Shown here: in pieces, positions 34,887 through 44,225 of the stretch
Layout of the letters: each line of letters starts with the position of its first letter
Numbering within the stretch: position 1 is the first letter of the stretch
Origin: Leifsonia sp. 71-9
GTDB taxonomy: Bacteria; Actinomycetota; Actinomycetes; Actinomycetales; Microbacteriaceae
Assembly: GCF_001898805.1 (NCBI RefSeq)
Contig: NZ_MKVJ01000014.1
Location: 166,410 to 230,409 of the forward strand
Direction of reading: 5' to 3'
Length of the DNA: 64,000 nucleotides
Notes under the pieces: model-generated
Databases searched by the model: none
The model's input: the letters and a program-made list of their open reading frames with translations, nothing else
What the model was told of the DNA's origin: nothing
Made by a program: the position numbers and the translations under genes

Positions 34887-36499
34887 GTACCACGACCGCC
34901 GCACCCGCGGCACCTGCCCCGGTCAAAAAGGGCGGCTTCACGGCAGCGGCCGCGAACTACATCGAGGACCGCACCAGCATCTCGGGCGCCGTCAAGGAGT
35001 TCGGTCGCAAGATCTTCCCCGACCACTGGTCGTTCCTGCTCGGCGAGGTCGCGCTCTACAGCTTCGTCGTCATCCTGCTCTCTGGCACGTTCCTGACGTT
35101 CTTCTTCCAGGCGTCGATGGCCGAGGTCGTGTACCACGGCTCGTACGTGCCGCTGAAGGGCATCCACATGTCCGCGGCCATGGAGTCCACGCTCAACATC
35201 TCGTTCGAGGTGCGCGGCGGTCTGCTCGTCCGTCAGATCCACCACTGGGCGGCGCTGCTGTTCGTGGCGGCCATCGGCCTCCACATGCTCCGCATCTTCT
35301 TCACCGGCGCGTTCCGCAAGCCGCGTGAGCTCAACTGGGTCATCGGCTTCGTCCTCTTCATCCTCGCGATGGCCGAGGGCTTCACGGGCTACTCCCTCCC
35401 GGACGACCTGCTCTCGGGCAACGGCCTCCGCATCATCGACGGCCTGATCAAGGGCCTGCCGGTGGTGGGCACCTGGATCTCGTTCCTGCTGTTCGGCGGT
35501 GAGTTCCCTGGCACGGCGATCGTCGGACGTCTCTACACGTTGCACATCCTGCTGCTGCCGGCGATGGTGCTCGCCTTCATCGCCCTGCACCTGATGTTCG
35601 TGGTCATCCACAAGCACACGCAGTACGCGGCTCCGGGCCGCACGCAGGGCAATGTGGTCGGCTATCCGGTCCTCCCGGTGTACGCGGCCAAGGCCGGCGG
35701 CTTCTTCTTCATCGTGTTCGGTGTCATCGCGGCCATGGCCTCGTTCTTCACCATCAACCCGATCTGGAACTACGGCCCGTACGACCCCTCACCGGTCTCG
35801 GCGGGTACCCAGCCGGACTGGTACATCGGCTTCGCGGACGGCGCTCTGCGTCTCGTGCCGCCGGGCTGGGAGTTCGTCTGGCTGGACCGCACCTGGTCGT
35901 TCAACATCATCGTCCCGGTCGCGATCCTCGGTCTCTTCATCGTCACCGTGCTGATCTACCCCTTCATCGAGGCGTGGGTCACCGGCGACAAGCGTGAGCA
36001 CCACATCCTCGACCGCCCGCGCAACGCCGCGACCCGCACGGCCATCGGCGCTGCCGGTGTCACGTTCTACGCCGTGTTCTGGGCCGCTGCGAGCTCGGAC
36101 CTCATCGCGACGCACTTCAAGCTGACGATGGAGGGCGTGATCCACACGCTCCAGGCGCTCCTGTTCCTGGGCCCGCTGATCGCCTACGTCCTCACGAAGC
36201 GCGTGTGCATCGCCCTGCAGAAGAAGGATCGCTCCATCGCCCTGCACGGCTACGAGACCGGCCGCATCGTGAAGCTCCCCGGTGGCGAGTTCATCGAGGT
36301 GCACGAGCAGCTGAGCGACTACGAGCGCTGGCGTCTGGTGAGCTTCGAGGCCTACGAGCCGCTGATGATCCGCCCGAACAAGCAGGGCAAAATCACCATG
36401 GGCAACCGGATGCGCGCGAGCCTCTCGCGCTGGTTCTTCGAGGACCGCATCGTGCCGCCGACCAAGGGCGAGCTCGAGTCGGGCCACGATCACCACTGA
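34883..36499 (+). CDS. qcrB: Cytochrome b subunit QcrB
   Basis: The 538-residue dihaem cytochrome b oxidises menaquinol. The protein appears to start at TTG 34883, which overlaps the qcrA stop by 4 nt (TTGA). Features are GGLLVRQIHHWAALLFVAAIGLHML with the haem histidines, EGFTGYSLPDDLLSG, the second pair around LHILLLPAMVLAFIALHLMFV, and the Qo-site equivalent NPIWNYGPYDPS (PDWY follows). The C-terminal cytosolic extension after residue about 440 is typical of Actinobacteria. Confidence 0.96.
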   Translation: MSTTTAAPAAPAPVKKGGFTAAAANYIEDRTSISGAVKEFGRKIFPDHWSFLLGEVALYSFVVILLSGTFLTFFFQASMAEVVYHGSYVPLKGIHMSAAMESTLNISFEVRGGLLVRQIHHWAALLFVAAIGLHMLRIFFTGAFRKPRELNWVIGFVLFILAMAEGFTGYSLPDDLLSGNGLRIIDGLIKGLPVVGTWISFLLFGGEFPGTAIVGRLYTLHILLLPAMVLAFIALHLMFVVIHKHTQYAAPGRTQGNVVGYPVLPVYAAKAGGFFFIVFGVIAAMASFFTINPIWNYGPYDPSPVSAGTQPDWYIGFADGALRLVPPGWEFVWLDRTWSFNIIVPVAILGLFIVTVLIYPFIEAWVTGDKREHHILDRPRNAATRTAIGAAGVTFYAVFWAAASSDLIATHFKLTMEGVIHTLQALLFLGPLIAYVLTKRVCIALQKKDRSIALHGYETGRIVKLPGGEFIEVHEQLSDYERWRLVSFEAYEPLMIRPNKQGKITMGNRMRASLSRWFFEDRIVPPTKGELESGHDHH

Positions 36500-36513
36500 T
36501 CCGAGCCTCCTGC

Positions 36514-36546
36514 AAAGCGCCGGCGCGTCTCACGCGCCGGCGCTTT
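36514..36546 (+). terminator. Terminator of the ctaE-qcrCAB operon
   Basis: AAAGCGCCGGCGCG (36514-36527) pairs perfectly with CGCGCCGGCGCTTT (36533-36546) around TCTCA. The downstream arm ends in TTT. It begins 15 nt after the qcrB stop. Confidence 0.8.
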
Positions 36547-36587
36547 CGCGTTCCCAGCCCCTTTTCCCTCAGCCCGCGGAGGAAGCC

Positions 36588-37427
36588 ATGACCGATCTCG
36601 AACGCCTCGCGTCGTGGCTGCGCTGCCCGGTCTGCGGTGCCGACCTCTCCCCCATCGACCGGCTCGTCCTCGGCTGCCCGTCCGGGCATCGCCACGACGT
36701 CAACAAGCGCGGCTACATCAGCCTGCTCGGCGGTTCCAAGCATGTCGGCGACAGCCCCGCCATGCTGGACGCACGCGACGCCGTGCTCGAGAGCGGCCTC
36801 TACGCACCGATCGCGGCCGCCGTCGCCGCCGCCGTCCCTCCCGCCGTCTCCCGCGTCCTGGACGCCGGTGCGGGAACCGGCCACTACCTCCGCGCCGTCC
36901 TGTCCGCGTGCCCGCGCGCCACCGGCCTCGCCATGGACCTCTCCCCCGCCGCCGTGGGCCGCGCCTCCCGCTCCTCGGACCGCATCGACGGCCTCGTCGC
37001 CGACACCTGGCGCCCGCTCCCGATCCGGGATGCCGCGTGCGATGCGGTGCTCGACATCTTCGCGCCCCGCAACCTGCCGGAGTTCGCGCGCGTCCTGCGC
37101 CCCGGCGGCTCGCTCGTCGTCGTCGTGCCTCGCGGCGCGCATCTCAGCTCGCTCCGCGCCGCAACCTCCATGCTCGACGTCCCCGCCGACAAGGCGGACG
37201 ACGTCATCGCCTCCGCAGAGCCCCTGTACGCCCTCCTGACGCGCGAACACGTCTCGGAGCCCCTCCCGGTCGACGACGCCATCCGAAACGCTCTGATCGG
37301 CATGGGGCCCTCGGCGCACCACGTCGACGCCGAGACCGGTGCGGGCGGCCAGGAGCTCCCCACCGAGACGCGCCTGGACGTGGACGTCCTGCACTTCACC
37401 GTCCGGGCCGGCGTCCGGTCTCTCTGA
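36588..37427 (+). CDS. RlmA-type 23S rRNA guanine methyltransferase (predicted)
   Basis: The 279-residue protein starts with a zinc-ribbon-like element (LRCPVCGADL, then LGCPSGHRHDV: Cys, Cys, Cys, His) followed by KRGYISLLGG. A SAM-dependent Rossmann domain (VLDAGAGTGHYL, MDLSPAAV, FAPRNLPEFARVLRPGG) follows. This architecture is that of RlmA/TlrB enzymes that methylate N1 of G745 or G748 in 23S rRNA; the exact target, and any link to macrolide resistance, is not decidable here. GGAGGAAG precedes the ATG. The last 32 nt overlap the convergent HAD gene. Confidence 0.82.
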   Translation: MTDLERLASWLRCPVCGADLSPIDRLVLGCPSGHRHDVNKRGYISLLGGSKHVGDSPAMLDARDAVLESGLYAPIAAAVAAAVPPAVSRVLDAGAGTGHYLRAVLSACPRATGLAMDLSPAAVGRASRSSDRIDGLVADTWRPLPIRDAACDAVLDIFAPRNLPEFARVLRPGGSLVVVVPRGAHLSSLRAATSMLDVPADKADDVIASAEPLYALLTREHVSEPLPVDDAIRNALIGMGPSAHHVDAETGAGGQELPTETRLDVDVLHFTVRAGVRSL

Positions 37428-38037
37428 TCGACCCCGCGTCCGGCTCGGCGACATCCACGCCTGCCCTCCGGAGGTGTTCACGAACTCCGTCGACGCCCGC
37501 GAAGTGGTGCGTTCGCATCGAGAGGCTGTCAGCGCCCGCGAGCTTCGACGCGGAGTCGTCGGTGAAGAACACCTCCTCGGCCCCGACAGCGAGCGCGTCG
37601 AGGACGTGGCGGAAGGCACGGACGTCGGGCTTCACGAACCCGATCTCGGCCGAGTTGAAGAACGCATCGAAGCGGTCGCCGATACCCATCGAGGCGATCT
37701 CGGCGGGGATGGTGTCCGTCCCGTTGGTGAGCACGGCCGTCCGCAGCCCGAGGCCCCGAAGCTCGTCGGACAGCTCCAAGACACCGTCATCGACGACGGT
37801 CGGTTGAGTGCCCCACTCCCCCACGGCCGCCGCGCTGCCGACCGTGTCGCCGACCTGGCGAAGCCATTCAGCCCGGCTGATTCGACCCGTGGTCACGTCC
37901 TCGATCAGCGGTTTCGCGAAAGCGATGCTCTCGAGCGTCCCCGCTGCAAGCCCGTGCCGTTGCTCGATGGCCGCGGCGTGCGCGGGATCGAAGTTTCGAA
38001 TCACGCCGTCGAGGTCGAAGAGCACTACGCGTATCAT
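37396..38037 (-). CDS. HAD-family hydrolase (HAD-IA type)
   Basis: The 213-residue protein has HAD motif I VVLFDLDGVI (Asp8 and Asp10), motif II VLTNGTD, the lysine FVKPDVRAF and motif IV FFTDDSASK. A helical cap lies between motifs I and II. These enzymes are mostly phosphatases, and the substrate is unknown. Early codons include ATA, CGC and GTA, which are rare in the neighbouring housekeeping genes and may hint at a different origin. Its 3' end overlaps the RlmA-type gene by 32 nt. Confidence 0.85.
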   Translation of the reverse strand: MIRVVLFDLDGVIRNFDPAHAAAIEQRHGLAAGTLESIAFAKPLIEDVTTGRISRAEWLRQVGDTVGSAAAVGEWGTQPTVVDDGVLELSDELRGLGLRTAVLTNGTDTIPAEIASMGIGDRFDAFFNSAEIGFVKPDVRAFRHVLDALAVGAEEVFFTDDSASKLAGADSLSMRTHHFAGVDGVREHLRRAGVDVAEPDAGSIRETGRRPGR

Positions 38038-38120
38038 CCAACGATCCTCTCCCAGCGGGCCGAATCCGCGAAACGCTCACGGGGCTCGGCGACGACGAAC
38101 CACACGGGCGAGCGCTGACT

Positions 38121-39107
38121 TCAACTCGGAGCCCGACCCTTCGGCGGCGTCGGCCGGTTCTCGATCGAGACCCGGACGCCCGCTCGGCGTAGCCCGATGG
38201 CCACGGCGGCAGCCGCCGCGACGGCGAACACGGCCGCGACGCCCCAGGAGAGCGCGCCCGCGGGGTTGTCTCGCATCGTCGCGACGTACCACCCGCAGAC
38301 CCACGGCGCTGCGGCGATGGCGAACACAGGAATCGCCGCCGTCCTGCGGGCCAGCAGGAGGACCACCGCCACCACCGTCAACGCGACGACCATCACGGCC
38401 GGCGGGATACGAGCGGCGAAGACGAGCCAGAACTGCCGGTCGGAGGGAAAGTCGGGCACCAGCATTGCATTCCAGCCGAACACGCCGACCAGAAGCAGGG
38501 CCCAGAACGGCACGCCGACGAGGAGCGCTCGGCGGAGTGGCGCTGCCGACGCGGCGATCAGGGCGGCGAAGCCGAGAAAGAGCAGGTTGGTCGTGCTCGG
38601 CCCGTCCCAGCCCCCGATCCATCCGTTGACCGTCGGCAGGATCGCGGCGACGACCGCACTCGCGACGAGCAGGACCCGTGCCGACCGGACGGCACCCGCG
38701 AGAACCAACGCGAGCGCCAGCACCCATAGCGCGGCGAGGACGACCCCAGGACTGAGAAACGGCCCGAAGGTGCTCACCGAGGGCGCTTGCTCCCTCAGGT
38801 AGCGCCGACCGGACGATAACGGAGCCCACCAGCTGCTCCAGAATTGCAGGGTCGCGAACACGGTGCCGTAGCCGAGGGCGAGCGTCGCGGCTCCCGCACG
38901 CACGTCCCGGGGAACGACGACCGCAAGACGAGCGGCACTGCCCTGGACGGCCAGGTCGAGCGCTTCGCCGCGCGCCGGCGCCGAGCGGCCCTCCTGCTCA
39001 GCGCGGTCGAGCAGGATCCCCACGACGGCATCCGCATGCCGGCGGCGCCACGAATCCGGATACCAGCGGAGAGCGCGCCGGTACCGCGCTTCGAGATCGT
39101 CGCTCAT
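38121..39107 (-). CDS. Multi-pass membrane protein paired with PadR regulator
   Basis: The 328-residue protein starts with a soluble segment (LEARYRRALRWYPDSWRRRHADAVVGILLDRAEQE) that resembles the short domain preceding many membrane proteins coded beside PadR regulators. About eight hydrophobic helices follow (for example VVLAALWVLALALVLAGAV). I cannot name a function. Its ATG overlaps the padR stop by 4 nt, so the two are translationally coupled and the regulator probably controls this protein. Confidence 0.75.
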   Translation of the reverse strand: MSDDLEARYRRALRWYPDSWRRRHADAVVGILLDRAEQEGRSAPARGEALDLAVQGSAARLAVVVPRDVRAGAATLALGYGTVFATLQFWSSWWAPLSSGRRYLREQAPSVSTFGPFLSPGVVLAALWVLALALVLAGAVRSARVLLVASAVVAAILPTVNGWIGGWDGPSTTNLLFLGFAALIAASAAPLRRALLVGVPFWALLLVGVFGWNAMLVPDFPSDRQFWLVFAARIPPAVMVVALTVVAVVLLLARRTAAIPVFAIAAAPWVCGWYVATMRDNPAGALSWGVAAVFAVAAAAAVAIGLRRAGVRVSIENRPTPPKGRAPS

Positions 39108-39451
39108 TCCGCACCTCCCGCGATGGCGATGCCCGGACGCCGCCGGAGCCGCTCCGTCGCCAGCCGCGCATTGGCGGCGAGTCGCGCGACCTCCTGCTCC
39201 AGCCGTTCCCGGCCGGCGTCCGAGAGGGCGAAGTAGCGACGCAGTCGGCCCGCGACCACCTCATCGCGCTGGTGGACGACGAGCCCTCCGGCCTCGAGGC
39301 GTTCGATCATCGCGTAGAGCGATCCCACCTTGAGGCGAAGGCGCCCCTCGGACAGCTCGCTCACCTCCGAGAGGAGGGCGTACCCATGCTTCGGCCCATC
39401 GGCCAACGCCGTGAGCAGAAGGAACGACGGCTCGCGCAGCTCTATAGTCAT
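39104..39451 (-). CDS. PadR family transcriptional regulator
   Basis: The 115-residue winged-helix repressor reads LREPSFLLLTALADGPKHGYAL, then LKVGSLYAMIERLEAGGLV and RRYFALSDAGRERLEQE, which is the PadR N-terminal fold and C-terminal dimer helix. An in-frame ATG at 39472 would add seven residues. I prefer 39451 because a minus-strand TATCAT lies 6 nt upstream of it and GGAG sits too close to act as a ribosome site, so a leaderless mRNA is likely. It is coupled to the downstream membrane-protein gene and sits behind a 15-bp palindrome. Confidence 0.88.
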   Translation of the reverse strand: MTIELREPSFLLLTALADGPKHGYALLSEVSELSEGRLRLKVGSLYAMIERLEAGGLVVHQRDEVVAGRLRRYFALSDAGRERLEQEVARLAANARLATERLRRRPGIAIAGGAE

Positions 39452-39455
39452 CTCC

Positions 39456-39470
39456 GCATGATACTCATGC
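39456..39470. promoter_or_regulatory. Palindrome over the padR -10: candidate autoregulatory operator
   Basis: GCATGA-TAC-TCATGC is a perfect inverted repeat at 39456-39470. It covers the predicted padR -10 (TATCAT on the minus strand) immediately upstream of the start. PadR proteins typically bind such ATG/CAT dyads and repress themselves. Confidence 0.5.
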
Positions 39471-39477
39471 AACGCGA

Positions 39478-40899
39478 CTATTGGCTAGAGCGGGAGAACT
39501 GCCCCTCCGTCGAGCCACGACTGAAATCCGGGAGCCGCCACGATCCGTCGAACGCTGCCGGCTCCGGGCCGTAGATGCGGAAGTAGACGAACCATCCGAC
39601 GCCGGGCTTGGTTTTGATCCACCGGGTGGCGTCGCCCGGGTCGGTCGGCGGTTCCGGCGCGAAGTGGAGTCGCACCGTGTCGCCGGTGAGGTCCTGGAGC
39701 TCGTACATGGAGCGCAGGGCTGCGGCGTTCTGGTCGGTGAGGATCTCGCTGCGGGTCTCGGCATCGTAGACGGTGATCGACCAGAACAGCGTCGCCGGCA
39801 CCGGCAGCGGGACATCGAGGACGTACGCGTTCTCTCCGTATAGGTAGTCGCCGTCGGCGTCCCGGAGCCCGAGCCAGTACAGCGAGCCGGCCCCGGGCGC
39901 GCGGGCGAACATCGCGGGCGACTCGACCTGGGCCTGGTAGAACCACTTCTCGCGGGCGTAGAGGTCGGTGTAGTCCGGCGCGTCGAATGTCCCGTTGTCC
40001 GACTGCAGGACGGCCCACTCCCACTGCGTGCCTGGCCAGACCTGCTTTTCGGGGCTTCGGTCGGCGAACGACTGGGCGAGCAGATGGGCGTGGCCGATCG
40101 CGGCGGCCTTCTCGAGGATCGCCGTCGACCGGGCGTCCGGCTCGAACGGGATGCCGCGCGCGATGCCGAGCTGCGCCAGCTCGCCGTATTCGTAGCGGTA
40201 CGCGGGGTTCGGCGGCTCCTCCTCGAGCGTGTCGTGGAGCACGCGCCAGTAGTCCAGACCGGTCTCCCAGCGCACAGGAGTGAAGTCGGCGCCATCCAGG
40301 AGGGAGAGGTCGACCCAGGTGGTCTCCGGCCAATCCTCGCGCGGCTCCAGCGGATACACCTTCACGGACTGCATGAGCCGGTCGGCGGCCTCCATGTCAC
40401 CGCCGATCGGCATCGCCCGGATGAGGCCGAGAACCCGGTTGGTCGTCGAGCGCGCCGAGTACATCCCGTTCGGGACCTCGCCGTCCCAGCCGGGAGGGAG
40501 CACCACGTGCTTGCCCCCCGCCGCCTTCGCGGGGCCCGGGAGGCCGTAGTCCATGATCCACAGCTGGTTGAGGTCGTTGAACGTCCCCATGATCGGCCCG
40601 GGCGGGACTTCGAGGACGATGGGTCCATCCGAGAGGTCGAGCGCGACGGCACCGTACGGAGTGTCCGAGTTCGGCGTGAAGACGAACTGCTTGGGCGTCC
40701 CCTTCAAGGCGGGGAACACTTGGTTGGGGACGACCCCACCGTCCCGGTTGCCCCGCCAGGTCGCTTCGAACGAGACGGTCGGATAGAAGAACCGGTACGC
40801 ATGCAGCGCCCGCACCAGGTCGGCCTCATCGAACGCGAGCGCCGCAGTGTCACCGGTCGGGAATCCACCTCTGATCACGTACGCGGACTCGTCGAACAT
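39478..40899 (-). CDS. DUF1254/DUF1214 domain protein
   Basis: The 473-residue soluble protein begins MFDESAYVIRGGFPTGDTAAL, with GAGGGG about 10 nt before the ATG. N-terminal DUF1254 block: LVRALHAYRFFYPTVSFEATW and FTPNSDTPYGAVALDLSDGP, where the NSDTPY motif is diagnostic. C-terminal DUF1214 block: LFWSITVYDAETRSEILTDQ and KPGVGWFVYFRIYGPE. No clear signal peptide is visible. The family is widespread but uncharacterised. padR lies immediately downstream in the same direction (26 nt away) but has its own promoter-like signal. Confidence 0.85.
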   Translation of the reverse strand: MFDESAYVIRGGFPTGDTAALAFDEADLVRALHAYRFFYPTVSFEATWRGNRDGGVVPNQVFPALKGTPKQFVFTPNSDTPYGAVALDLSDGPIVLEVPPGPIMGTFNDLNQLWIMDYGLPGPAKAAGGKHVVLPPGWDGEVPNGMYSARSTTNRVLGLIRAMPIGGDMEAADRLMQSVKVYPLEPREDWPETTWVDLSLLDGADFTPVRWETGLDYWRVLHDTLEEEPPNPAYRYEYGELAQLGIARGIPFEPDARSTAILEKAAAIGHAHLLAQSFADRSPEKQVWPGTQWEWAVLQSDNGTFDAPDYTDLYAREKWFYQAQVESPAMFARAPGAGSLYWLGLRDADGDYLYGENAYVLDVPLPVPATLFWSITVYDAETRSEILTDQNAAALRSMYELQDLTGDTVRLHFAPEPPTDPGDATRWIKTKPGVGWFVYFRIYGPEPAAFDGSWRLPDFSRGSTEGQFSRSSQ

Positions 40900-40997
40900 G
40901 GCTGATTCCCCTCGTCGGGACCGCCACACCGCCGTGGCGGACTCTGGCGCCAAGCTACCGCGCACGACCCGCCCCGCCTAGCACCGGCCGCACAACG

Positions 40998-41033
40998 CGA
41001 CAGGACCGCCTCCCGAAGGAGGCGGCCCTGTCG
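40998..41033 (-). terminator. Terminator of the ctaC-ctaD-ctaF operon
   Basis: Arms at 40998-41013 and 41018-41033 form a 16-bp stem. As minus-strand RNA the single mismatch becomes a G-U pair and the loop is a UUCG tetraloop, so it favours termination of leftward transcription 25 nt after the ctaF stop. Confidence 0.8.
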
Positions 41034-41058
41034 TCGAGCAGTGCTCGGTGGGTGAGGC

Positions 41059-41481
41059 TCAGCGGGCGAAGTAGCCGCGGTAGTACTCGAAGACCCAGCC
41101 GACGATGCAGATGAGGCTGAACGCCACACCGATGAAGCAGATCCAGAAACCGACGGCCAGGCCGAGGATCACCAGAGCGGCACCGGTCGCGAGGGCGATC
41201 GGCCACCAGCTCCACGGGCTGAAGTGCCCGAGCTCCGGGTCGCCGTCGTCGATGTTCGCGTCGAGGCGGTCCTCCGGCAGTTCGCCGCCCTGCGAGGCGT
41301 GCGTGCGGCCGATGTAGAACGCGATGAACGCGGCCAGGATGGCGCTCAGGACGAGCGCGACCGTTCCGACCCACTCGACCTTCTGGTGCATCGGGTCGAG
41401 CAGGCTCCACACGGTGTAGACCACCGCGGAGAGGATGAAGAAGATCGAGAGGATCCAGAAGAGGATGGCATTGGCTCTCAT
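41059..41481 (-). CDS. ctaF: Actinobacterial cytochrome c oxidase subunit IV CtaF
   Basis: The 140-residue protein has four hydrophobic helices (ILFWILSIFFILSAVVYTVW, WVGTVALVLSAILAAFIAFYI, WPIALATGAALVILGLAVGFW, FIGVAFSLICIVGWVFEYY). GHFSPWSWWPIALATGAAL is diagnostic of the actinobacterial subunit IV of aa3 oxidase. It begins 3 nt after the ctaD stop and closes the ctaC-ctaD-ctaF operon. Confidence 0.95.
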   Translation of the reverse strand: MRANAILFWILSIFFILSAVVYTVWSLLDPMHQKVEWVGTVALVLSAILAAFIAFYIGRTHASQGGELPEDRLDANIDDGDPELGHFSPWSWWPIALATGAALVILGLAVGFWICFIGVAFSLICIVGWVFEYYRGYFAR

Positions 41482-41484
41482 GGG

Positions 41485-43233
41485 TTACTTCACCTCGTTG
41501 TTCGCGACGTCGAGCACGGGGGCATCCGGAGCGTCCTTGGCGCCACCGACGCCGATCGGGATCCCGGCCTCCGGGTGGTTCAGGTCGAACGCCGGCGACT
41601 CCGAACGGATGCGCGGGATCGACGTGAAGTTGTGGCGCGGCGGCGGGCAGCTCGTCGCCCACTCGAGCGAGCGGCTGTAACCCCACGGGTCGTTGACCGT
41701 GACCTTCGGAGCATTGCGCGCCGTGAGGTACACGTTCACGAAGAACGGGATCATCGAGATCGCCAGGATGCCCGCTCCGATGGAGGAGATCTGGTTCATC
41801 CAGGTGAAGCCGTCGCTCGGAAGGTACGTCGCGTAGCGTCGCGGCATGCCGACGACACCCAGCCAGTGCTGCACGAGGAACGTGGTGTGGAAGCCGATGA
41901 ACAGCAGCCAGAAGTGCCACTTGCCCAGACGGTCGTTGAGCATCTTGCCCGTCCACTTCGGCCACCAGAAGTAGAAGCCGGCGAACATCGCGAAGACGAC
42001 GGTTCCGAAGACGACGTAGTGGAAGTGCGCCACGACGAAGTAGGTGTCGGAGACGTGGAAGTCGAGCGGCGGCGACGCGAGGATGACACCGGTCAGACCA
42101 CCGAAGGTGAAGGTGATCAGGAAGCCGATCGACCACAGCATCGGCGACTCGAACGTCAGCGAGCCTCGCCACATCGTGCCGACCCAGTTGAAGATCTTCA
42201 CGCCGGTCGGGACCGCGATGAGCATCGTCATCAGCGAGAACCACGGCAGCAGGACCGATCCGGTCACGTACATGTGGTGCGCCCAAACGGTGACGGAGAG
42301 GGCCGCGATCGCGATCGTCGCGTAGATGAGGGTCTTGTACCCGAAGATCGGCTTGCGGCTGAACACCGGGAAGATCTCCGACACGATGCCGAAGAACGGC
42401 AGCGCGATGATGTACACCTCGGGATGTCCGAAGAACCAGAAGAGGTGCTGCCAGAGCAGTGCCCCGCCGTTCGCGGCGTCGTAGATGTGGGCGTCGAACA
42501 CGCGGTCGGCGGCCAGGGCGAACATCGCGGCGGCGAGCACCGGGAAGGCCATCAGGACGAGGATCGACGTCACCAGGGTGTTCCAGGTGAAGATCGGCAT
42601 GCGGAACATGGTCATGCCCGGGGCGCGCATCGTGATGATGGTGGTGATGAAGTTCACCGCACCGAGGATGGTTCCGAAGCCCGAGAGGCCCAGGCCGAGG
42701 ACCCAGAGGTTACCGCCGATCCCTGGCGAGAACGTCGTGCTCGAGAGTGGCGCGTATGCGAACCAGCCGAACGAGGCCGCACCCTGCGGGGTGAGGAAGC
42801 CGGCGACCGCGATGAGCGAGCCGAACGAGTAGAACCAGTAGGCCAGCGCGTTCAGACGCGGGAACGCCACGTCGGGGGCGCCGATCTGCAGCGGCATGAG
42901 CACGTTGGCGAAGCCCGCGAAGAGCGGCGTCGCGAACATGAGCAGCATGATCGTGCCGTGCATCGTGAAGAGCTGGTTGTACTGCTCCTTGGTGGCCACC
43001 ACCTGCAGGCCCGGCTCGAAGAGCTGGGCTCGGATGATGAGCGCCATCACGCCGCCGATCAGGAAGTACACGAAGGACGAGATGAGGTACATGTACCCGA
43101 TCGTCTTGTGATCCGTCGACGTGATGTAGTTCACGAGGATGTTGCCCTTGCGCTCGATGCCGTTGGCATTGAGGATCGTGGGCTTCGGCGCGGGAGCGGT
43201 GGTCGCCCCAGGCGCCGGTGCTGTCGTCGTCAT
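41485..43233 (-). CDS. ctaD: Cytochrome c oxidase subunit I CtaD
   Basis: The 582-residue haem-copper oxidase core reduces oxygen to water and pumps protons. The CuB/haem a3 ligands appear as [15 protein letters not shown] (His-Glu-Val-Tyr, with the cross-linked Tyr) and [10 protein letters not shown] (two His). The K- and D-channel regions and the [12 protein letters not shown] histidines (haem a and a3) are also present. The ATG is preceded by a short 9-nt gap after the ctaC stop. Confidence 0.97.
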   Translation of the reverse strand: MTTTAPAPGATTAPAPKPTILNANGIERKGNILVNYITSTDHKTIGYMYLISSFVYFLIGGVMALIIRAQLFEPGLQVVATKEQYNQLFTMHGTIMLLMFATPLFAGFANVLMPLQIGAPDVAFPRLNALAYWFYSFGSLIAVAGFLTPQGAASFGWFAYAPLSSTTFSPGIGGNLWVLGLGLSGFGTILGAVNFITTIITMRAPGMTMFRMPIFTWNTLVTSILVLMAFPVLAAAMFALAADRVFDAHIYDAANGGALLWQHLFWFFGHPEVYIIALPFFGIVSEIFPVFSRKPIFGYKTLIYATIAIAALSVTVWAHHMYVTGSVLLPWFSLMTMLIAVPTGVKIFNWVGTMWRGSLTFESPMLWSIGFLITFTFGGLTGVILASPPLDFHVSDTYFVVAHFHYVVFGTVVFAMFAGFYFWWPKWTGKMLNDRLGKWHFWLLFIGFHTTFLVQHWLGVVGMPRRYATYLPSDGFTWMNQISSIGAGILAISMIPFFVNVYLTARNAPKVTVNDPWGYSRSLEWATSCPPPRHNFTSIPRIRSESPAFDLNHPEAGIPIGVGGAKDAPDAPVLDVANNEVK

Positions 43234-43242
43234 CGGTGTGTC

Positions 43243-44130
43243 CTACTCGTTGCCCTTGGGAGCGCCCGTTCCGGGCAGGTTCTGGTTGCGGTCGTACTCG
43301 GAACCGAGCTGACCCTCGTAGCCCTGGTCGCGCAGGCTCTTGATGTGAGCGTCGTACACGTCCTGCGGGACGATCTTCACGTTGAAGAGCATCGCGGAGT
43401 GGTACTCGCCGCAGAGCTCCGCGCACTTGCCGACGAACGTGCCGGTGCGGCCCGTCGTCTCGAAGTACATGTAGTTGGTCTTGCCGGGGATGACGTCCTT
43501 CTTGTAGAGCATCGCCGGCACCCAGAAGGAGTGGATCACGTCGCGCGAGTCGAGCTGGATCGTGATCTTCTTGTTCTCCGGGAGGTACAGGGTCGGGATC
43601 GACCCTTCCTGCACGGAGCCCGGGGTGGCGTTGGCGTCATCCGGCTGCACCTGGATGCCCGGGTCGTAGACGTTGTCGTCCACGTAGTTGAAGTCCCACG
43701 CCCACTGCTTGGCGTAGACCTGGATGGTGAGGTCCGGGTGGGCGTACGGCTTCTCGATCGCGTTCTGGTCGCGGGCGGTGAAGGCGAAGAAACCGAGCAC
43801 CAGGATCAGCGGGACGATCGTGTAGAAGATCTCGATCGGCATGTTGTACCGCAGCTGGACCGGGAGACCGGTCTGGCCCTTGCGGCGACGGTAGACGATG
43901 ACCGCCCAGACGATGAGACCCCAGACGATGACGCCGACGATCAGGAGCACGATCCAGCTCGTCACCCACAGGCCGCTGATGCGCTCCGTGTGGTTGGTGA
44001 CGGGCTGCTCGCCCTCGACGAATCCCGGGAGGAATCCGTTCAGCTGTGCTTGCGTGCAACCCGCGAGAACGACGACGAGCGTCGCTGCGATCGGGATGGC
44101 AGCCCATCGGAGACGGCGATTGTGACGCAC
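43243..44130 (-). CDS. ctaC: Cytochrome c oxidase subunit II CtaC (lipoprotein)
   Basis: The 295-residue protein starts at GTG and opens with a lipoprotein signal ending in LAGC (Cys about 25). Two transmembrane helices (SWIVLLIVGVIVWGLIVWAVIVY and IFYTIVPLILVLGFFAFTA) follow. The periplasm-facing cupredoxin domain holds the CuA site: IHSFWVP histidine, and CAELCGEYHSAM with two Cys, Glu, His and Met. It receives electrons from QcrC. GAAAGG lies before the GTG. Confidence 0.96.
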   Translation of the reverse strand: MRHNRRLRWAAIPIAATLVVVLAGCTQAQLNGFLPGFVEGEQPVTNHTERISGLWVTSWIVLLIVGVIVWGLIVWAVIVYRRRKGQTGLPVQLRYNMPIEIFYTIVPLILVLGFFAFTARDQNAIEKPYAHPDLTIQVYAKQWAWDFNYVDDNVYDPGIQVQPDDANATPGSVQEGSIPTLYLPENKKITIQLDSRDVIHSFWVPAMLYKKDVIPGKTNYMYFETTGRTGTFVGKCAELCGEYHSAMLFNVKIVPQDVYDAHIKSLRDQGYEGQLGSEYDRNQNLPGTGAPKGNE

Positions 44131-44225
44131 CGGTGACCTTTCGAGTGACTTCTGGGACAGTTCACATCCAAATGTATGTGGCTCTCCCTACCCTACTCCG
44201 CCGGACACCCTGATTCGAACACAAT

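Noticed and set aside
41224-44136. Long plus-strand frame opposite ctaF, ctaD and ctaC
   Set aside because: It reads through three recognised oxidase genes on the other strand and has no recognisable motif.
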